Assembly: GCA_021783855.1 (NCBI GenBank)
Contig: JAJXTL010000084.1
Span: forward strand, 1-11,900
Direction of reading: 5' to 3'
Source: Pseudomonadota bacterium
Lineage (GTDB): Bacteria; Pseudomonadota; Gammaproteobacteria; Burkholderiales; Gallionellaceae
Length of the DNA stretch: 11,900 nucleotides
This document shows positions 5,036 through 11,900 of this stretch, in pieces. The position numbers were made by a program, and so were the translations under genes. Positions within the stretch are counted from its first letter, which is position 1; each line of letters opens with the position of its first letter. The notes under the pieces are model-generated. The model saw only the letters and a list, made by a program, of their open reading frames with translations, was not told where the DNA came from and ran no database searches.

Positions 5036-6010
5036 TCATTTCTGATACTGGTCAACGGCCCGGTTATGTTCGGTAAGACTGCTGGAAAATTTTGAACTGC
5101 CATCGCCGCGCGCAACAAAGTATAAGGCATCGGTGCTGGCCGGATGCAGCGCTGCATACAGCGACTCCCGTCCCGGCATGGCGATCGGTGTGGGCGGCAA
5201 TCCGGTGCGTGTGTAAGTATTATAAGGAGTATCGCTGGTCAAATCCTGGCGGCGCAGATCACCGTCGAATTTATCACCCATACCATAAATCACCGTCGGA
5301 TCGGTTTGCAGCAGCATGTGACGGCGCAAACGGTTGATGAATACACCGGCGATCATCGCACGATCTGCGGGCGTGCCGGTTTCCTTCTCCACGATGGACG
5401 CCAGAATCAGTGCCTGATAAGGAGATGCCAGCGGCAGATCGGGGCTGCGCGCCAGCCAGGCTTGTTGCAAACGCCGCTGCATGGTCCGATAGGCAAACTT
5501 CAAAAACTCCACATCGCTGCTGCCAGCAGCGACATAATAGGTGTCCGGAGAAAAAAGTCCTTCCGGATTCGATTCAGGCGCACCGATACGCTGCATGACT
5601 TCACCGTCAGACATGCTCAACGTGTCATGTCTGATGTTCGGACTGACGTTGAGCGCGCTGCGCAACTGCCTGAAACTCCAACCCTCGATAATCGTGACCT
5701 GACTCTTGCCGAGATTTCCCTGGGTGATCATGTCAAGCAACTGCATTCTGGAGACTGCATGATCCAGCTGGTAGACACCCGCCTTGATTTTCCCGGCGCG
5801 CCCCAGCAAGCGCGCAAAAACGACGAATAAACGGGGTTCATCCAGCAGCCCCGCCTGCTCGAACTGCCGCGCTACCGTGGTCAGGCTGCCGCCCTGATTC
5901 AGCGAAAAATCCAGCGGCAGCGTTGCCGGCGTCAGCGGGCTGTAGGCGTAATAAGCCGCGCTGCCGGACAGCAACATCAAAATCAGCAACAACGCCTTCA
6001 GCTTACCCAT
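5036..6010 (-). CDS. mltG: Endolytic murein transglycosylase MltG
   Basis: This inner-membrane enzyme cuts nascent peptidoglycan strands and is thought to set glycan chain length. The 324 residues include an N-terminal membrane anchor (about 5-23), a LysM-like segment (about 40-100, TTVARQFEQAGLL...), and the YceG catalytic domain. The catalytic glutamate is probably E208 in ASIVEKETG, followed by FINRL, LQTDPTVIYG (235-244), NTYTRTGLPPTPI and the closing LTEHNRAVDQYQ. It starts 2 bp after the pabC stop, with GGGAGG about 10 bases upstream inside pabC, so the pair is translationally coupled. The frame stays open for 34 codons past the TGA, but known family members end at about this point, so I do not propose read-through. 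Confidence 0.95.
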   Translation of the reverse strand: MGKLKALLLILMLLSGSAAYYAYSPLTPATLPLDFSLNQGGSLTTVARQFEQAGLLDEPRLFVVFARLLGRAGKIKAGVYQLDHAVSRMQLLDMITQGNLGKSQVTIIEGWSFRQLRSALNVSPNIRHDTLSMSDGEVMQRIGAPESNPEGLFSPDTYYVAAGSSDVEFLKFAYRTMQRRLQQAWLARSPDLPLASPYQALILASIVEKETGTPADRAMIAGVFINRLRRHMLLQTDPTVIYGMGDKFDGDLRRQDLTSDTPYNTYTRTGLPPTPIAMPGRESLYAALHPASTDALYFVARGDGSSKFSSSLTEHNRAVDQYQK

Positions 6011-6012
6011 AA

Positions 6013-6816
6013 TCAGTCAACCTCCCCTGCAAGGGCCGCACGTATCCGCACGGCGAAGCTAAAATCCGTCCAGCGCCGTTCTTCAAACTGAGCTACCGAC
6101 CACAAACCGAATACGCTGTTGGTCAAAAACAGTTCATCCGCCGCACGCAATTCATCCAGTTCAACATCGCGCACTTCGACCTGCATGCCTTGTTGCCTGG
6201 CATGGCGTACTACGCGTTCGCGCTGCACACCAGCCACACCGCAACGCGACAAATCCGGCGTAATCAAAACGCCCTGGAAGATCAAGAATACATTGCTGCG
6301 CACACCTTCAATGACCAGGCCGTCAGAATCGAGCAACAGCCCTTCTGCAACATCGGCGCATTCCGCCGCTGCCAGAACATTTTCCAGCCGATTCAGGTGT
6401 TTGATTCCGGCCAGACGCGGCTGATGACCCAGGCGCACACGGCACAGGCGCAGCGTCACGCCCTGCCTTTCCCAGCTTTCCGGATAAACAGGTAACGGGG
6501 CGACATCCCAGATGTGAGTCGGCGCCGCATCAGGGACGGGTGCATAACCGCGCGCAGACAGACCGCGCGTGACGATCAGTTTGAATACGGCGTCGGGATG
6601 CGCATCCGACAAACCGGCCAACTCGGCAGACAGAACTTCACCATCAGGACAAGTTATACCTAATGCTGCACAGTCCTGCTGGATTTTTTGATAGTGCAGC
6701 GGCCAGTGCTGCGACCTGCCATGAATGACAAGCAGGGTGCGGAACACCCCGTCGCCATAGAGCAATCCGCGATCACGAATGCTGATCGAATTGCCCGGTT
6801 CGCCGTTGATCAGCAT
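6013..6816 (-). CDS. pabC: Aminodeoxychorismate lyase
   Basis: This PLP-dependent fold-type IV enzyme converts 4-amino-4-deoxychorismate to p-aminobenzoate and pyruvate for folate synthesis. The 267 residues show the family start MLINGEPGNSISIRDRGLLY, the probable PLP lysine K139 in LAGIKHLNRLENVLA, the cofactor-binding E170 in VIEGVRSNVF, and CGVAGVQRE (192-200). Branched-chain aminotransferases and D-amino-acid transaminases share the fold, but the length, motifs and position between fabF and mltG fit pabC, as in E. coli. It starts 26 bp after fabF and ends 2 bp before mltG. The ribosome site is weak, consistent with coupling to fabF. Confidence 0.93.
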   Translation of the reverse strand: MLINGEPGNSISIRDRGLLYGDGVFRTLLVIHGRSQHWPLHYQKIQQDCAALGITCPDGEVLSAELAGLSDAHPDAVFKLIVTRGLSARGYAPVPDAAPTHIWDVAPLPVYPESWERQGVTLRLCRVRLGHQPRLAGIKHLNRLENVLAAAECADVAEGLLLDSDGLVIEGVRSNVFLIFQGVLITPDLSRCGVAGVQRERVVRHARQQGMQVEVRDVELDELRAADELFLTNSVFGLWSVAQFEERRWTDFSFAVRIRAALAGEVD

Positions 6817-6842
6817 TCTTTGAACTGGTTATTTGAAAAAAA

Positions 6843-8075
6843 TCAGACCTTGCTGAACACCAGCGTACCGTTGGTTCCGCCGAAACCGAAGTTATTGTTC
6901 ATCGCCACGTTGATTTTCATGTCGCGAGCCGTATTCGCGCAATAATCCAGATCGCACTCCGGGTCCTGCTCGAAGATATTGATGGTCGGCGGTGAAATCT
7001 GATGATGGATGGCCAGTACCGAGAAAATGGACTCGACGCCACCCGCACCACCCAGCAGATGACCGGTCATCGACTTGGTCGAATTTACCACCAGCTTTTT
7101 GGCGTGATCGCCAAATGCCAGCTTGATCGCATCGGTCTCGTTCTTGTCGCCCAGCGGGGTCGATGTGCCATGCGCGTTAACGTACTGCACTTCATCCGGA
7201 TTAAATCCTGCATTTTTCAGCGCGTTCAACATGCTGCGCTTCGGGCCGTCGCTGTTCGGCGAGGTGATATGGTAGGCATCCCCGCTCATGCCATAACCGG
7301 TTACTTCGGCATAAATTTTCGCACCGCGCGCCTTCGCATGTTCATATTCTTCCAGCACCAGCACACCTGCGCCTTCGCTGATGATGAAACCATCCCTGTC
7401 CTTATCCCACGGACGAGAGGCTGTCGCCGGATCGTCGTTGCGTGTGCTGAGCGCACGCGCCGACGCAAAACCGCCGACTGCCAGCGGACACAGGGTTGCT
7501 TCCGAACCGCCTGCGATCATCACGTCTGCATCGCCATATTCGATCATGCGTGCCGACTCGCCGATGCAGTGCGTACCGGTAGTGCAGGCGGAAACCATGG
7601 ACAGATTCGGCCCCTTCAGTCCGTACATCACGGACAGGTTGCCGGAAATCATGTTGATGATGGTGCCCGGAATGAAGAATGGCGAAATCTTGCGCGGCCC
7701 GCCGGCCAGGTAATCATTGTGCGTTTCCTCGATCGACGGCAGACCGCCTATCCCTGACCCGATGTTTACGCCGATGCGTTCGGCATTCTGCTCCGTCACA
7801 GCCAGACCGGAATCGGCAAACGCCTCCATTCCCGCCACCAGTCCGAAATGGATAAATCTCCCCATACGGCGGGCATCCTTGGCAGGCAGATACTGAGTGA
7901 CATCAAAATCCCTCACTTCACCGGCGATCTGGCTGGCAAACTGGCTTGCATCGAATTGCGATATTTTGACGATCCCGGACTTGCCGGCGACGATGTTTGC
8001 CCAGGCGACAGGAATTCCGATACCGACCGGGGATACGATCCCCAATCCGGTTACAACGACTCTACGTTTAGACAA
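6843..8075 (-). CDS. fabF: 3-oxoacyl-ACP synthase II (KAS II), TTG start
   Basis: This condensing enzyme elongates fatty acids from malonyl-ACP and in E. coli also gives the temperature-responsive C16:1 to C18:1 step. The 410 residues match the family. The catalytic Cys164 lies in SACTTGTHC, the two histidines are H302 (NAHGTSTPLGD) and H339 (NSTKSMTGHLLGGAGG), and K334 precedes the second. GFGGTNG closes the C-terminal half. Translation appears to start at TTG 8075-8073, which gives MSKRRVVVTGLG, the conserved family beginning, with GGCGGAG five bases upstream. No nearby ATG would keep these residues. It lies 26 bp after acpP, its substrate carrier, and shares its transcript. Confidence 0.97.
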   Translation of the reverse strand: MSKRRVVVTGLGIVSPVGIGIPVAWANIVAGKSGIVKISQFDASQFASQIAGEVRDFDVTQYLPAKDARRMGRFIHFGLVAGMEAFADSGLAVTEQNAERIGVNIGSGIGGLPSIEETHNDYLAGGPRKISPFFIPGTIINMISGNLSVMYGLKGPNLSMVSACTTGTHCIGESARMIEYGDADVMIAGGSEATLCPLAVGGFASARALSTRNDDPATASRPWDKDRDGFIISEGAGVLVLEEYEHAKARGAKIYAEVTGYGMSGDAYHITSPNSDGPKRSMLNALKNAGFNPDEVQYVNAHGTSTPLGDKNETDAIKLAFGDHAKKLVVNSTKSMTGHLLGGAGGVESIFSVLAIHHQISPPTINIFEQDPECDLDYCANTARDMKINVAMNNNFGFGGTNGTLVFSKV

Positions 8076-8101
8076 ATTAGCTCCGCCAACACTTGGACAA
8101 A

Positions 8102-8335
8102 TTACTTTTGATGAGCCAGGACGTAATCGATGGCTTGCTGTACGGTGGTGATCGTTTCTGCATCTTCATCGGGGATTTCGCATTCGAATTCTTCTTCCAG
8201 CGCCATCACCAGCTCAACCGTATCGAGGGAATCAGCACCCAAATCATTAACGAATGAAGATTCGTTCTTCACCTCGGTCTCGTTTACACCAAGTTGTTCC
8301 GATACGATCTTTTTTACACGTTGTTCAATAGACAT
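8102..8335 (-). CDS. acpP: Acyl carrier protein
   Basis: This is the small acidic carrier of growing fatty acyl chains. From the ATG at 8335 it has 77 residues, matching E. coli ACP. Ser36 in [18 protein letters not shown] is the site of 4'-phosphopantetheine attachment. GGAG lies six bases upstream of the ATG; an earlier in-frame start (8347) would place that ribosome site inside the gene and is rejected. It has its own promoter at 8376-8404. fabF follows directly. The usual upstream partners fabH, fabD and fabG are not here: the gene upstream is an unrelated ABC permease on the same strand. Confidence 0.98.
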   Translation of the reverse strand: MSIEQRVKKIVSEQLGVNETEVKNESSFVNDLGADSLDTVELVMALEEEFECEIPDEDAETITTVQQAIDYVLAHQK

Positions 8336-8375
8336 TTGAGACTCCACCCTGTTGTAAGTTTAAAAAGCGGATAGG

Positions 8376-8404
8376 ATTGTATCAAAGTTGCCGTAAATTC
8401 CCAA
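8376..8404 (-). promoter_or_regulatory. Promoter of the acpP-fabF run
   Basis: On the minus strand TTGGGA (8404-8399, four of six -35 bases), a 17-bp spacer and TACAAT (8381-8376, five of six -10 bases) lie about 40 bp upstream of the acpP start. This would let acpP and its downstream genes be expressed independently of the ABC permease gene. Confidence 0.65.
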
Positions 8405-8446
8405 CTACATCCGCAAATTGAAAAAATCCCCATCCGAATCAATCTA

Positions 8447-10996
8447 TTATTCGCCACGTAAAATGCTCATGGGCGACATCTTGCCTAATCTGCGCGTCTT
8501 TAACCAGCCTGCCAGCATCACCAGCACCATCCCGCCCAGCACACCATACAACCAAACCAGGCTGTCCGGGCGATAGGGAATCTCCAGCACATGGCGCGCC
8601 AACAACCATCCCAGCAACGCCGCAGCGGCCGCTGCGAACAGCCCGGAAAACAATCCTATCACGGCAAACTCGCCCGAATGCAAGCGGCGCAGATAGGCGC
8701 TGTCCGCTCCCAGCGTGCGCAGAATCGCGGCCTCTTGCACGCGCTCGTCCTGCGTGGCCAGCAAGGCCGCATACAGCACCACCATTCCGCAAAGCAAGGT
8801 GAACAGGAACACCACACTGACGGTTTGCGATATCTGATCCATGATGTCGCGCACCTGCGCGATCACCGCCCCCGTATCGATCAGCAGCAGGTTGGGAAAT
8901 TTGCGCACCAGCTCATCGCCGGCGCGCACTTTGTCGGGTGGCAGATAAAAGCTGCTAAGATAGCTTACCGGATAATTCTGCAATAATTCCGGCGTGGCGA
9001 TGACAAAAAAATTCACCCGCATCGAATCCCACTGAACTTTTCGCAGACTGGTGACGGGCGCCTTGAACCGGCTGCCGGCCACATCGAAAGCAAGGATGTC
9101 ACCAAGTTTGATATTGAGAGTTTTGGCGATGCCTTCCTCGACGGACAGCTCTCCCGCATTACTGCTCCACCATTTCCCGCTCACCAGCGTATTCCAGGCC
9201 GGCATCTTGTCAGAATAGGAAAGGTTGAACTCGCGCTCCACCAGCCCGCGCGCTCTGGGCTCGGGATAATCCGCACCGTTAATCGTATGGTCATTGATCG
9301 CCACCAGACGCCCTCTCACCATGGGCAACAGCTGCGGCGCCGGCAAATTTTGCCGTGCAAAAAAATCCTGCAACGACTGTTGCTGATCCGGCTGGATGCT
9401 CACCACAAAGCGATTGGGCGTATCCGGCGGCAGCTTGCCTTGCCAGCTTTGCAACAGATCACCGCGCACCAGCGTCAACACCAGCAAAGCCATGCCACCC
9501 AGACTGAGTGCTGTCACCTGTACCGCCACGCTGCGGCCGTGTCGCGTCAGATTGTTGAACGCATGCGCGATGACTCCGCCGACACTTCTGCTCATGAAGA
9601 TGGTCAGCGTTCGCAGCAACAACCACGCCAGCGCGCCCGACACCAGCAACCCTGCCAGCAAGCCACCCAGCACGGCGAAACCGAGCTTTAACGTACCCGC
9701 TTGCCAGAGGAACAGCAAAACCAGCACCAGCACAGCCGCACCATAGACCAGCCATCCGCCGGCTTCCGGCCGCCCCATTTCGCGACGCATCACTCTCAGC
9801 GGCGATACGCGGCGCAGCTGCAACAATGGAAGGTAGGCAAAACCGAACAACAGGGCAAAGCCGCTCACCGCAGCCTTGATCGCGGGCAACACGCCGGGTT
9901 GCGGCAGACTCGCATCAGGCATGATGCTGCTAACCAGTGCCGCCTGCGTGACGAAGGCTAACAACAAGCCTGCCAGCACAGCAACCAGTCCTGCCAGCAA
10001 AAACTGGTACAGGAACAGCCGCAACACCTGTCCCTGCTGCGCCCCCAGACAACGCATCACCGCAACGCCATCCAGATGGCGCGCCACATAGCGTCTGGCG
10101 GCAAGCAGAATCGCCACGCCGGCCAGAATGGCCGTAGAAAGGGCTGCCAGCCCCAGAAAATGTTCGGCGCGTTCAAGGGCTGTGCGAATTTCAGGGCGCG
10201 CATCCGTCACATCTTCCACCTTCTCGTTGTTGTTCAGCGGCAACGCCTTACGAAATGCCGCCACTTGTGCCGCGTACCCTGCAATCATCAAACGATAAGT
10301 GATGCGACTGCCCTCCTGCAGCAAGCCGGTAGCCGCCACATCGGCTTCGTTCATCATTACGCGCGGCGCAAAACCGGCAAAACCGATGGACTGACCCACA
10401 TCCTTCACGATGCGCGCGGCGACGATGAATTGCTGCGCGCCGATGCCCACTTTTTCACCCGCATGAAGATCAAAGTGACGCATCAGGCGCTCATCCACCC
10501 ACACCGTACCGTGACCCACCCCCCCATCAACGCTCCCTACTCCTCCGGGATAACCAGCGACTTGCCCGCTTGCGGGCTTAGTCGAATGGCTAGTTGTTTC
10601 ACCAGAGGGCCGGGGTGAGGGAACGCCCTTGCCATCGTCGATCTCGATTTTTCCGCGCAGCGGATAGCCCGCCTCCACCGACTGAATCTCGGACAGCATT
10701 ACTTGCCCCTGATGTGACACCATGCTGGGAAACGTGCGGCTCTCCACCACCCGCAAGCCGCGCTCGTGCGCCATTTTTCGATAATCGTCGGAGATCGGGC
10801 GCGTCGACGTAATGCGCAGATCGGCGCCCAGCAGACTGGCCGCCTGCTGTCCCAGCGCCTGACGCACCCGGTCGGCGAACAACCCGACGGTGGCGAGGCT
10901 GCCAACGGCCAGCACCAGCGCCAGCAACAACACGCGCCACTCCCCCGCCCGCCAGTCGCGGCGCAAAAGATTAAGGGACAGGCGAAGGAGGTTCAT
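8447..10996 (-). CDS. ybbP: FtsX-like ABC transporter permease, YbbP family, with an in-frame insertion
   Basis: This is a large inner-membrane permease of the MacB/FtsX type. In E. coli YbbP pairs with the ATPase YbbA and is linked to the esterase TesA; the substrate is not settled. The 849 residues show the usual order: TM1 (about 22-42), a large periplasmic domain, a first FtsX core of three helices (about 280-300, 328-350, 372-394), two central helices (about 415-431 and 438-461), another near 490-510, a second periplasmic domain, and a last three-helix FtsX core (about 740 to the end) finishing SPMSILRGE. Residues 126-156 (SPRPSGETTSH...GYPGGVGS region) are low in complexity and are encoded by the inserted element at 10534-10621. 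The reading frame is intact. No ATPase gene is adjacent in this window. No clear ribosome site precedes the ATG. Confidence 0.88.
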   Translation of the reverse strand: MNLLRLSLNLLRRDWRAGEWRVLLLALVLAVGSLATVGLFADRVRQALGQQAASLLGADLRITSTRPISDDYRKMAHERGLRVVESRTFPSMVSHQGQVMLSEIQSVEAGYPLRGKIEIDDGKGVPSPRPSGETTSHSTKPASGQVAGYPGGVGSVDGGVGHGTVWVDERLMRHFDLHAGEKVGIGAQQFIVAARIVKDVGQSIGFAGFAPRVMMNEADVAATGLLQEGSRITYRLMIAGYAAQVAAFRKALPLNNNEKVEDVTDARPEIRTALERAEHFLGLAALSTAILAGVAILLAARRYVARHLDGVAVMRCLGAQQGQVLRLFLYQFLLAGLVAVLAGLLLAFVTQAALVSSIMPDASLPQPGVLPAIKAAVSGFALLFGFAYLPLLQLRRVSPLRVMRREMGRPEAGGWLVYGAAVLVLVLLFLWQAGTLKLGFAVLGGLLAGLLVSGALAWLLLRTLTIFMSRSVGGVIAHAFNNLTRHGRSVAVQVTALSLGGMALLVLTLVRGDLLQSWQGKLPPDTPNRFVVSIQPDQQQSLQDFFARQNLPAPQLLPMVRGRLVAINDHTINGADYPEPRARGLVEREFNLSYSDKMPAWNTLVSGKWWSSNAGELSVEEGIAKTLNIKLGDILAFDVAGSRFKAPVTSLRKVQWDSMRVNFFVIATPELLQNYPVSYLSSFYLPPDKVRAGDELVRKFPNLLLIDTGAVIAQVRDIMDQISQTVSVVFLFTLLCGMVVLYAALLATQDERVQEAAILRTLGADSAYLRRLHSGEFAVIGLFSGLFAAAAAALLGWLLARHVLEIPYRPDSLVWLYGVLGGMVLVMLAGWLKTRRLGKMSPMSILRGE
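10534..10621 (-). mobile_element. 88-bp miniature element inserted in frame in the ybbP-like gene
   Basis: On the minus strand the element begins CCCTCACCCCGG (10621-10610) and ends GGAGTAGGGA (10543-10534). It is flanked by GCGTT on both sides (10626-10622 and 10533-10529), a likely 5-bp target duplication. Taking one base more into the element gives 89 bp with TCCCT/AGGGA ends and a 4-bp duplication. Element plus duplication is 93 bp, exactly 31 codons, so the host frame is preserved. The centre (10597-10550) is a hairpin with GCCCGC/GCGGGC at its heart, framed by ACAACTAGCCAT and GTCGCTGGTTAT. This central module matches that of the element at 3142-3323. Confidence 0.78.
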
Positions 10997-11078
10997 ATTC
11001 TATTCACAGAAAAACTGCAGCAGGCCCACTCATACTTTCCAACCACACGGCAGCATATAAAGCCTTCAGTGTGAAAAA

Positions 11079-11378
11079 TCATTGATTCTCGACCCGCTCA
11101 ACCCAGTAATCCGGGCGACGATGCTGATGTGACACTGCGACAATCCAGACCTCATCCGCTCTCAACACATATCGTAAAGTATAGGAAAACCGGTTCATCA
11201 CGTAGCGCCGCACCTCCTGCATCTCAACCGAAAACAACAACGGTGAACCTGCAATCCGAAGTGTTGCCTCACGCACATCGTTTTTGAAACGCACCCCTAA
11301 ACCGGACTGCTGCCGCTCAAACCAGTCGCAGGCATCATTCAATTCGTTATTGGCAGCCTCCGCGAAGCGAATCTTCAT
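11079..11378 (-). CDS. RelE/ParE-superfamily toxin
   Basis: This is a 99-residue protein of the RelE/ParE fold, the toxin half of a toxin-antitoxin pair. The pattern is typical: an N-terminal strand and helix pair (KIRFAEAANNELNDACDWFE), GLGVRFKNDV in the second helix, then the strand core EVRRYVMNRFSYTLRYVLR and VWIVAVSHQHRRPDYW at the C-terminus. Members either cleave mRNA at the ribosome or inhibit gyrase; the sequence alone does not decide which. Its ATG shares one base with the antitoxin stop (TAATG), so translation is coupled and the antitoxin is made first. It lies 82 bp upstream of the permease gene. Confidence 0.88.
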   Translation of the reverse strand: MKIRFAEAANNELNDACDWFERQQSGLGVRFKNDVREATLRIAGSPLLFSVEMQEVRRYVMNRFSYTLRYVLRADEVWIVAVSHQHRRPDYWVERVENQ

Positions 11379-11584
11379 TACTTGTCGCCGAACACTTCTT
11401 CAAATGAGAGTATCTTCATGCGCCCATCATCACACGCCTTTGCCCTGAACAAAGCCTCTTCCGCCCAAACCTTGTCGATTTCTTCGTCAGACTTATCCAG
11501 ACTTTGCATGATTTTTTCGGCCACTTCATAGCGCTCGGCAGCCTTCAATTGCAGCGCCATATCGATGATTTCGAGTTTACCCAT
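11378..11584 (-). CDS. Addiction-module antitoxin (Unstab_antitox type)
   Basis: This 68-residue acidic protein matches the putative addiction-module component family. A helix AAERYEVAEKIMQSLD (14-29) is followed by DEEIDKVWAEEALFRAKACDDG and the closing SFEEVFGDK. In the family this C-terminal part wraps around and blocks the RelE/ParE toxin. I start at ATG 11584 because GGAGGAG lies six bases upstream; an upstream in-frame start at 11671 would add 29 residues without a ribosome site or family match. It is the first gene of the pair. The antitoxin lacks an obvious DNA-binding fold, so operator control is uncertain. No clear promoter was identified in 11585-11700. Confidence 0.88.
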   Translation of the reverse strand: MGKLEIIDMALQLKAAERYEVAEKIMQSLDKSDEEIDKVWAEEALFRAKACDDGRMKILSFEEVFGDK

Positions 11585-11701
11585 CACTTTCTCCTCCGAA
11601 ATTAAGTCATTACAGCTTATCCTACCTGACCGACTGTTATCGCGCCAGCCACTCCACCCCGTCGCAAGCAAAGCAGACAGCCCTGCATACAGCCGGATCG
11701 C

Positions 11702-11900
11702 TTATCCGGGCAGGTCCGGATAGATTTGCACTTGCTTTTGATCTTGGTACATCATCACCGGACCTTTTGGCACAGAAGCCTCTTTGAGCCCCGGATAAAT
11801 CAGGTACACATAGAGTTGAGGGCCTTTGATGAGAAAGTGGATTCTCAGATTGGTGATGTCCTGTGGCAGACGGTTTTTCAGATCGACCCTGTCCGGGTAG
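11702..11900 (-). CDS. Unrecognised protein, C-terminal 65 codons only
   Basis: The frame is open from the right edge of the window to TAA at 11704-11702. The visible part begins YPDRVDLKNRLPQD, continues IHFLIKGPQLYVYLIYPG and ends VQIYPDLPG. It has short beta-strand-like stretches and looks like the end of a globular or secreted domain, but I cannot assign a family. It ends 118 bp before the antitoxin start. A perfect 7-bp inverted repeat TATCCGG/CCGGATA with a 6-nt loop (11703-11722) overlaps the stop codon; no T-run follows, so it is a weak terminator candidate. The codon pattern looks coding, but the start and most of the gene are outside the window. Confidence 0.55.
   Translation of the reverse strand, partial: YPDRVDLKNRLPQDITNLRIHFLIKGPQLYVYLIYPGLKEASVPKGPVMMYQDQKQVQIYPDLPG

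Noticed and set aside
8405..8446. Terminator between the permease gene and acpP
   Set aside because: There is a T-run on the minus strand but no convincing stem before it; CGGAT occurs twice as a direct, not inverted, repeat.
8439..8792. Alternate-frame ORFs inside the permease gene and other housekeeping genes
   Set aside because: These are GC-rich shadows of the true frame, with Arg/Gly/Ala-rich or Gln/His-rich translations and no start signals.

Overview
The window looks like the chromosome of a betaproteobacterium, probably of the Nitrosomonadales/Gallionella-like kind. This is inferred from protein style and from the gene order acpP-fabF-pabC-mltG-tmk-holB-tatD, not from a database search. 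Every protein gene supported here lies on the minus strand, so the window reads from right to left in the direction of transcription.

Right end (11900 to about 11000): the C-terminal 65 codons of an unrecognised protein come first. A two-gene toxin-antitoxin module follows, with an Unstab_antitox-type antitoxin and a RelE/ParE-type toxin overlapping by one base. Next (10996-8447) is a large FtsX-like ABC permease of the YbbP family. It carries a small inverted-repeat element inserted in frame and flanked by a short target duplication.

Centre (8404-1365): acpP has its own sigma70-like promoter and starts a lipid, folate and cell-wall housekeeping run: acpP, fabF (TTG start), pabC, mltG, tmk, holB, tatD. 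Two interruptions break it. An outer-membrane beta-barrel gene with a neighbouring 69-bp inverted repeat sits between mltG and tmk. A 182-bp MITE-like element sits between tmk and holB. No pilZ lies between holB and tatD, where many relatives have one.

Left part (1346-893): a stable-RNA operon with a perfect consensus promoter (TTGACA, 16 bp, TATAAT) encodes tRNA-Gly(GCC) twice, tRNA-Cys(GCA) and tRNA-Leu(UAA). A terminator-like hairpin lies between the Gly and Cys genes.

Left end (892-1): beyond the 3' end of tRNA-Leu the character changes. About 480 bp holds no convincing gene but has clustered short repeats and dyads, including three 11-bp-phased repeats, an inverted set of 10-bp repeats, a 75-bp dyad and one DnaA-box-like site. 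After it comes a ribbon-helix-helix protein gene with a strong promoter, cut by the window edge. This is the expected layout for one end of a mobile island at a tRNA gene, but no integrase is visible here.

The most unusual observation is that the insertion inside the permease gene and the element between tmk and holB share the same central module (about 50 bp) but have different outer arms. They look like a modular family of miniature elements, one of which has become protein-coding sequence.
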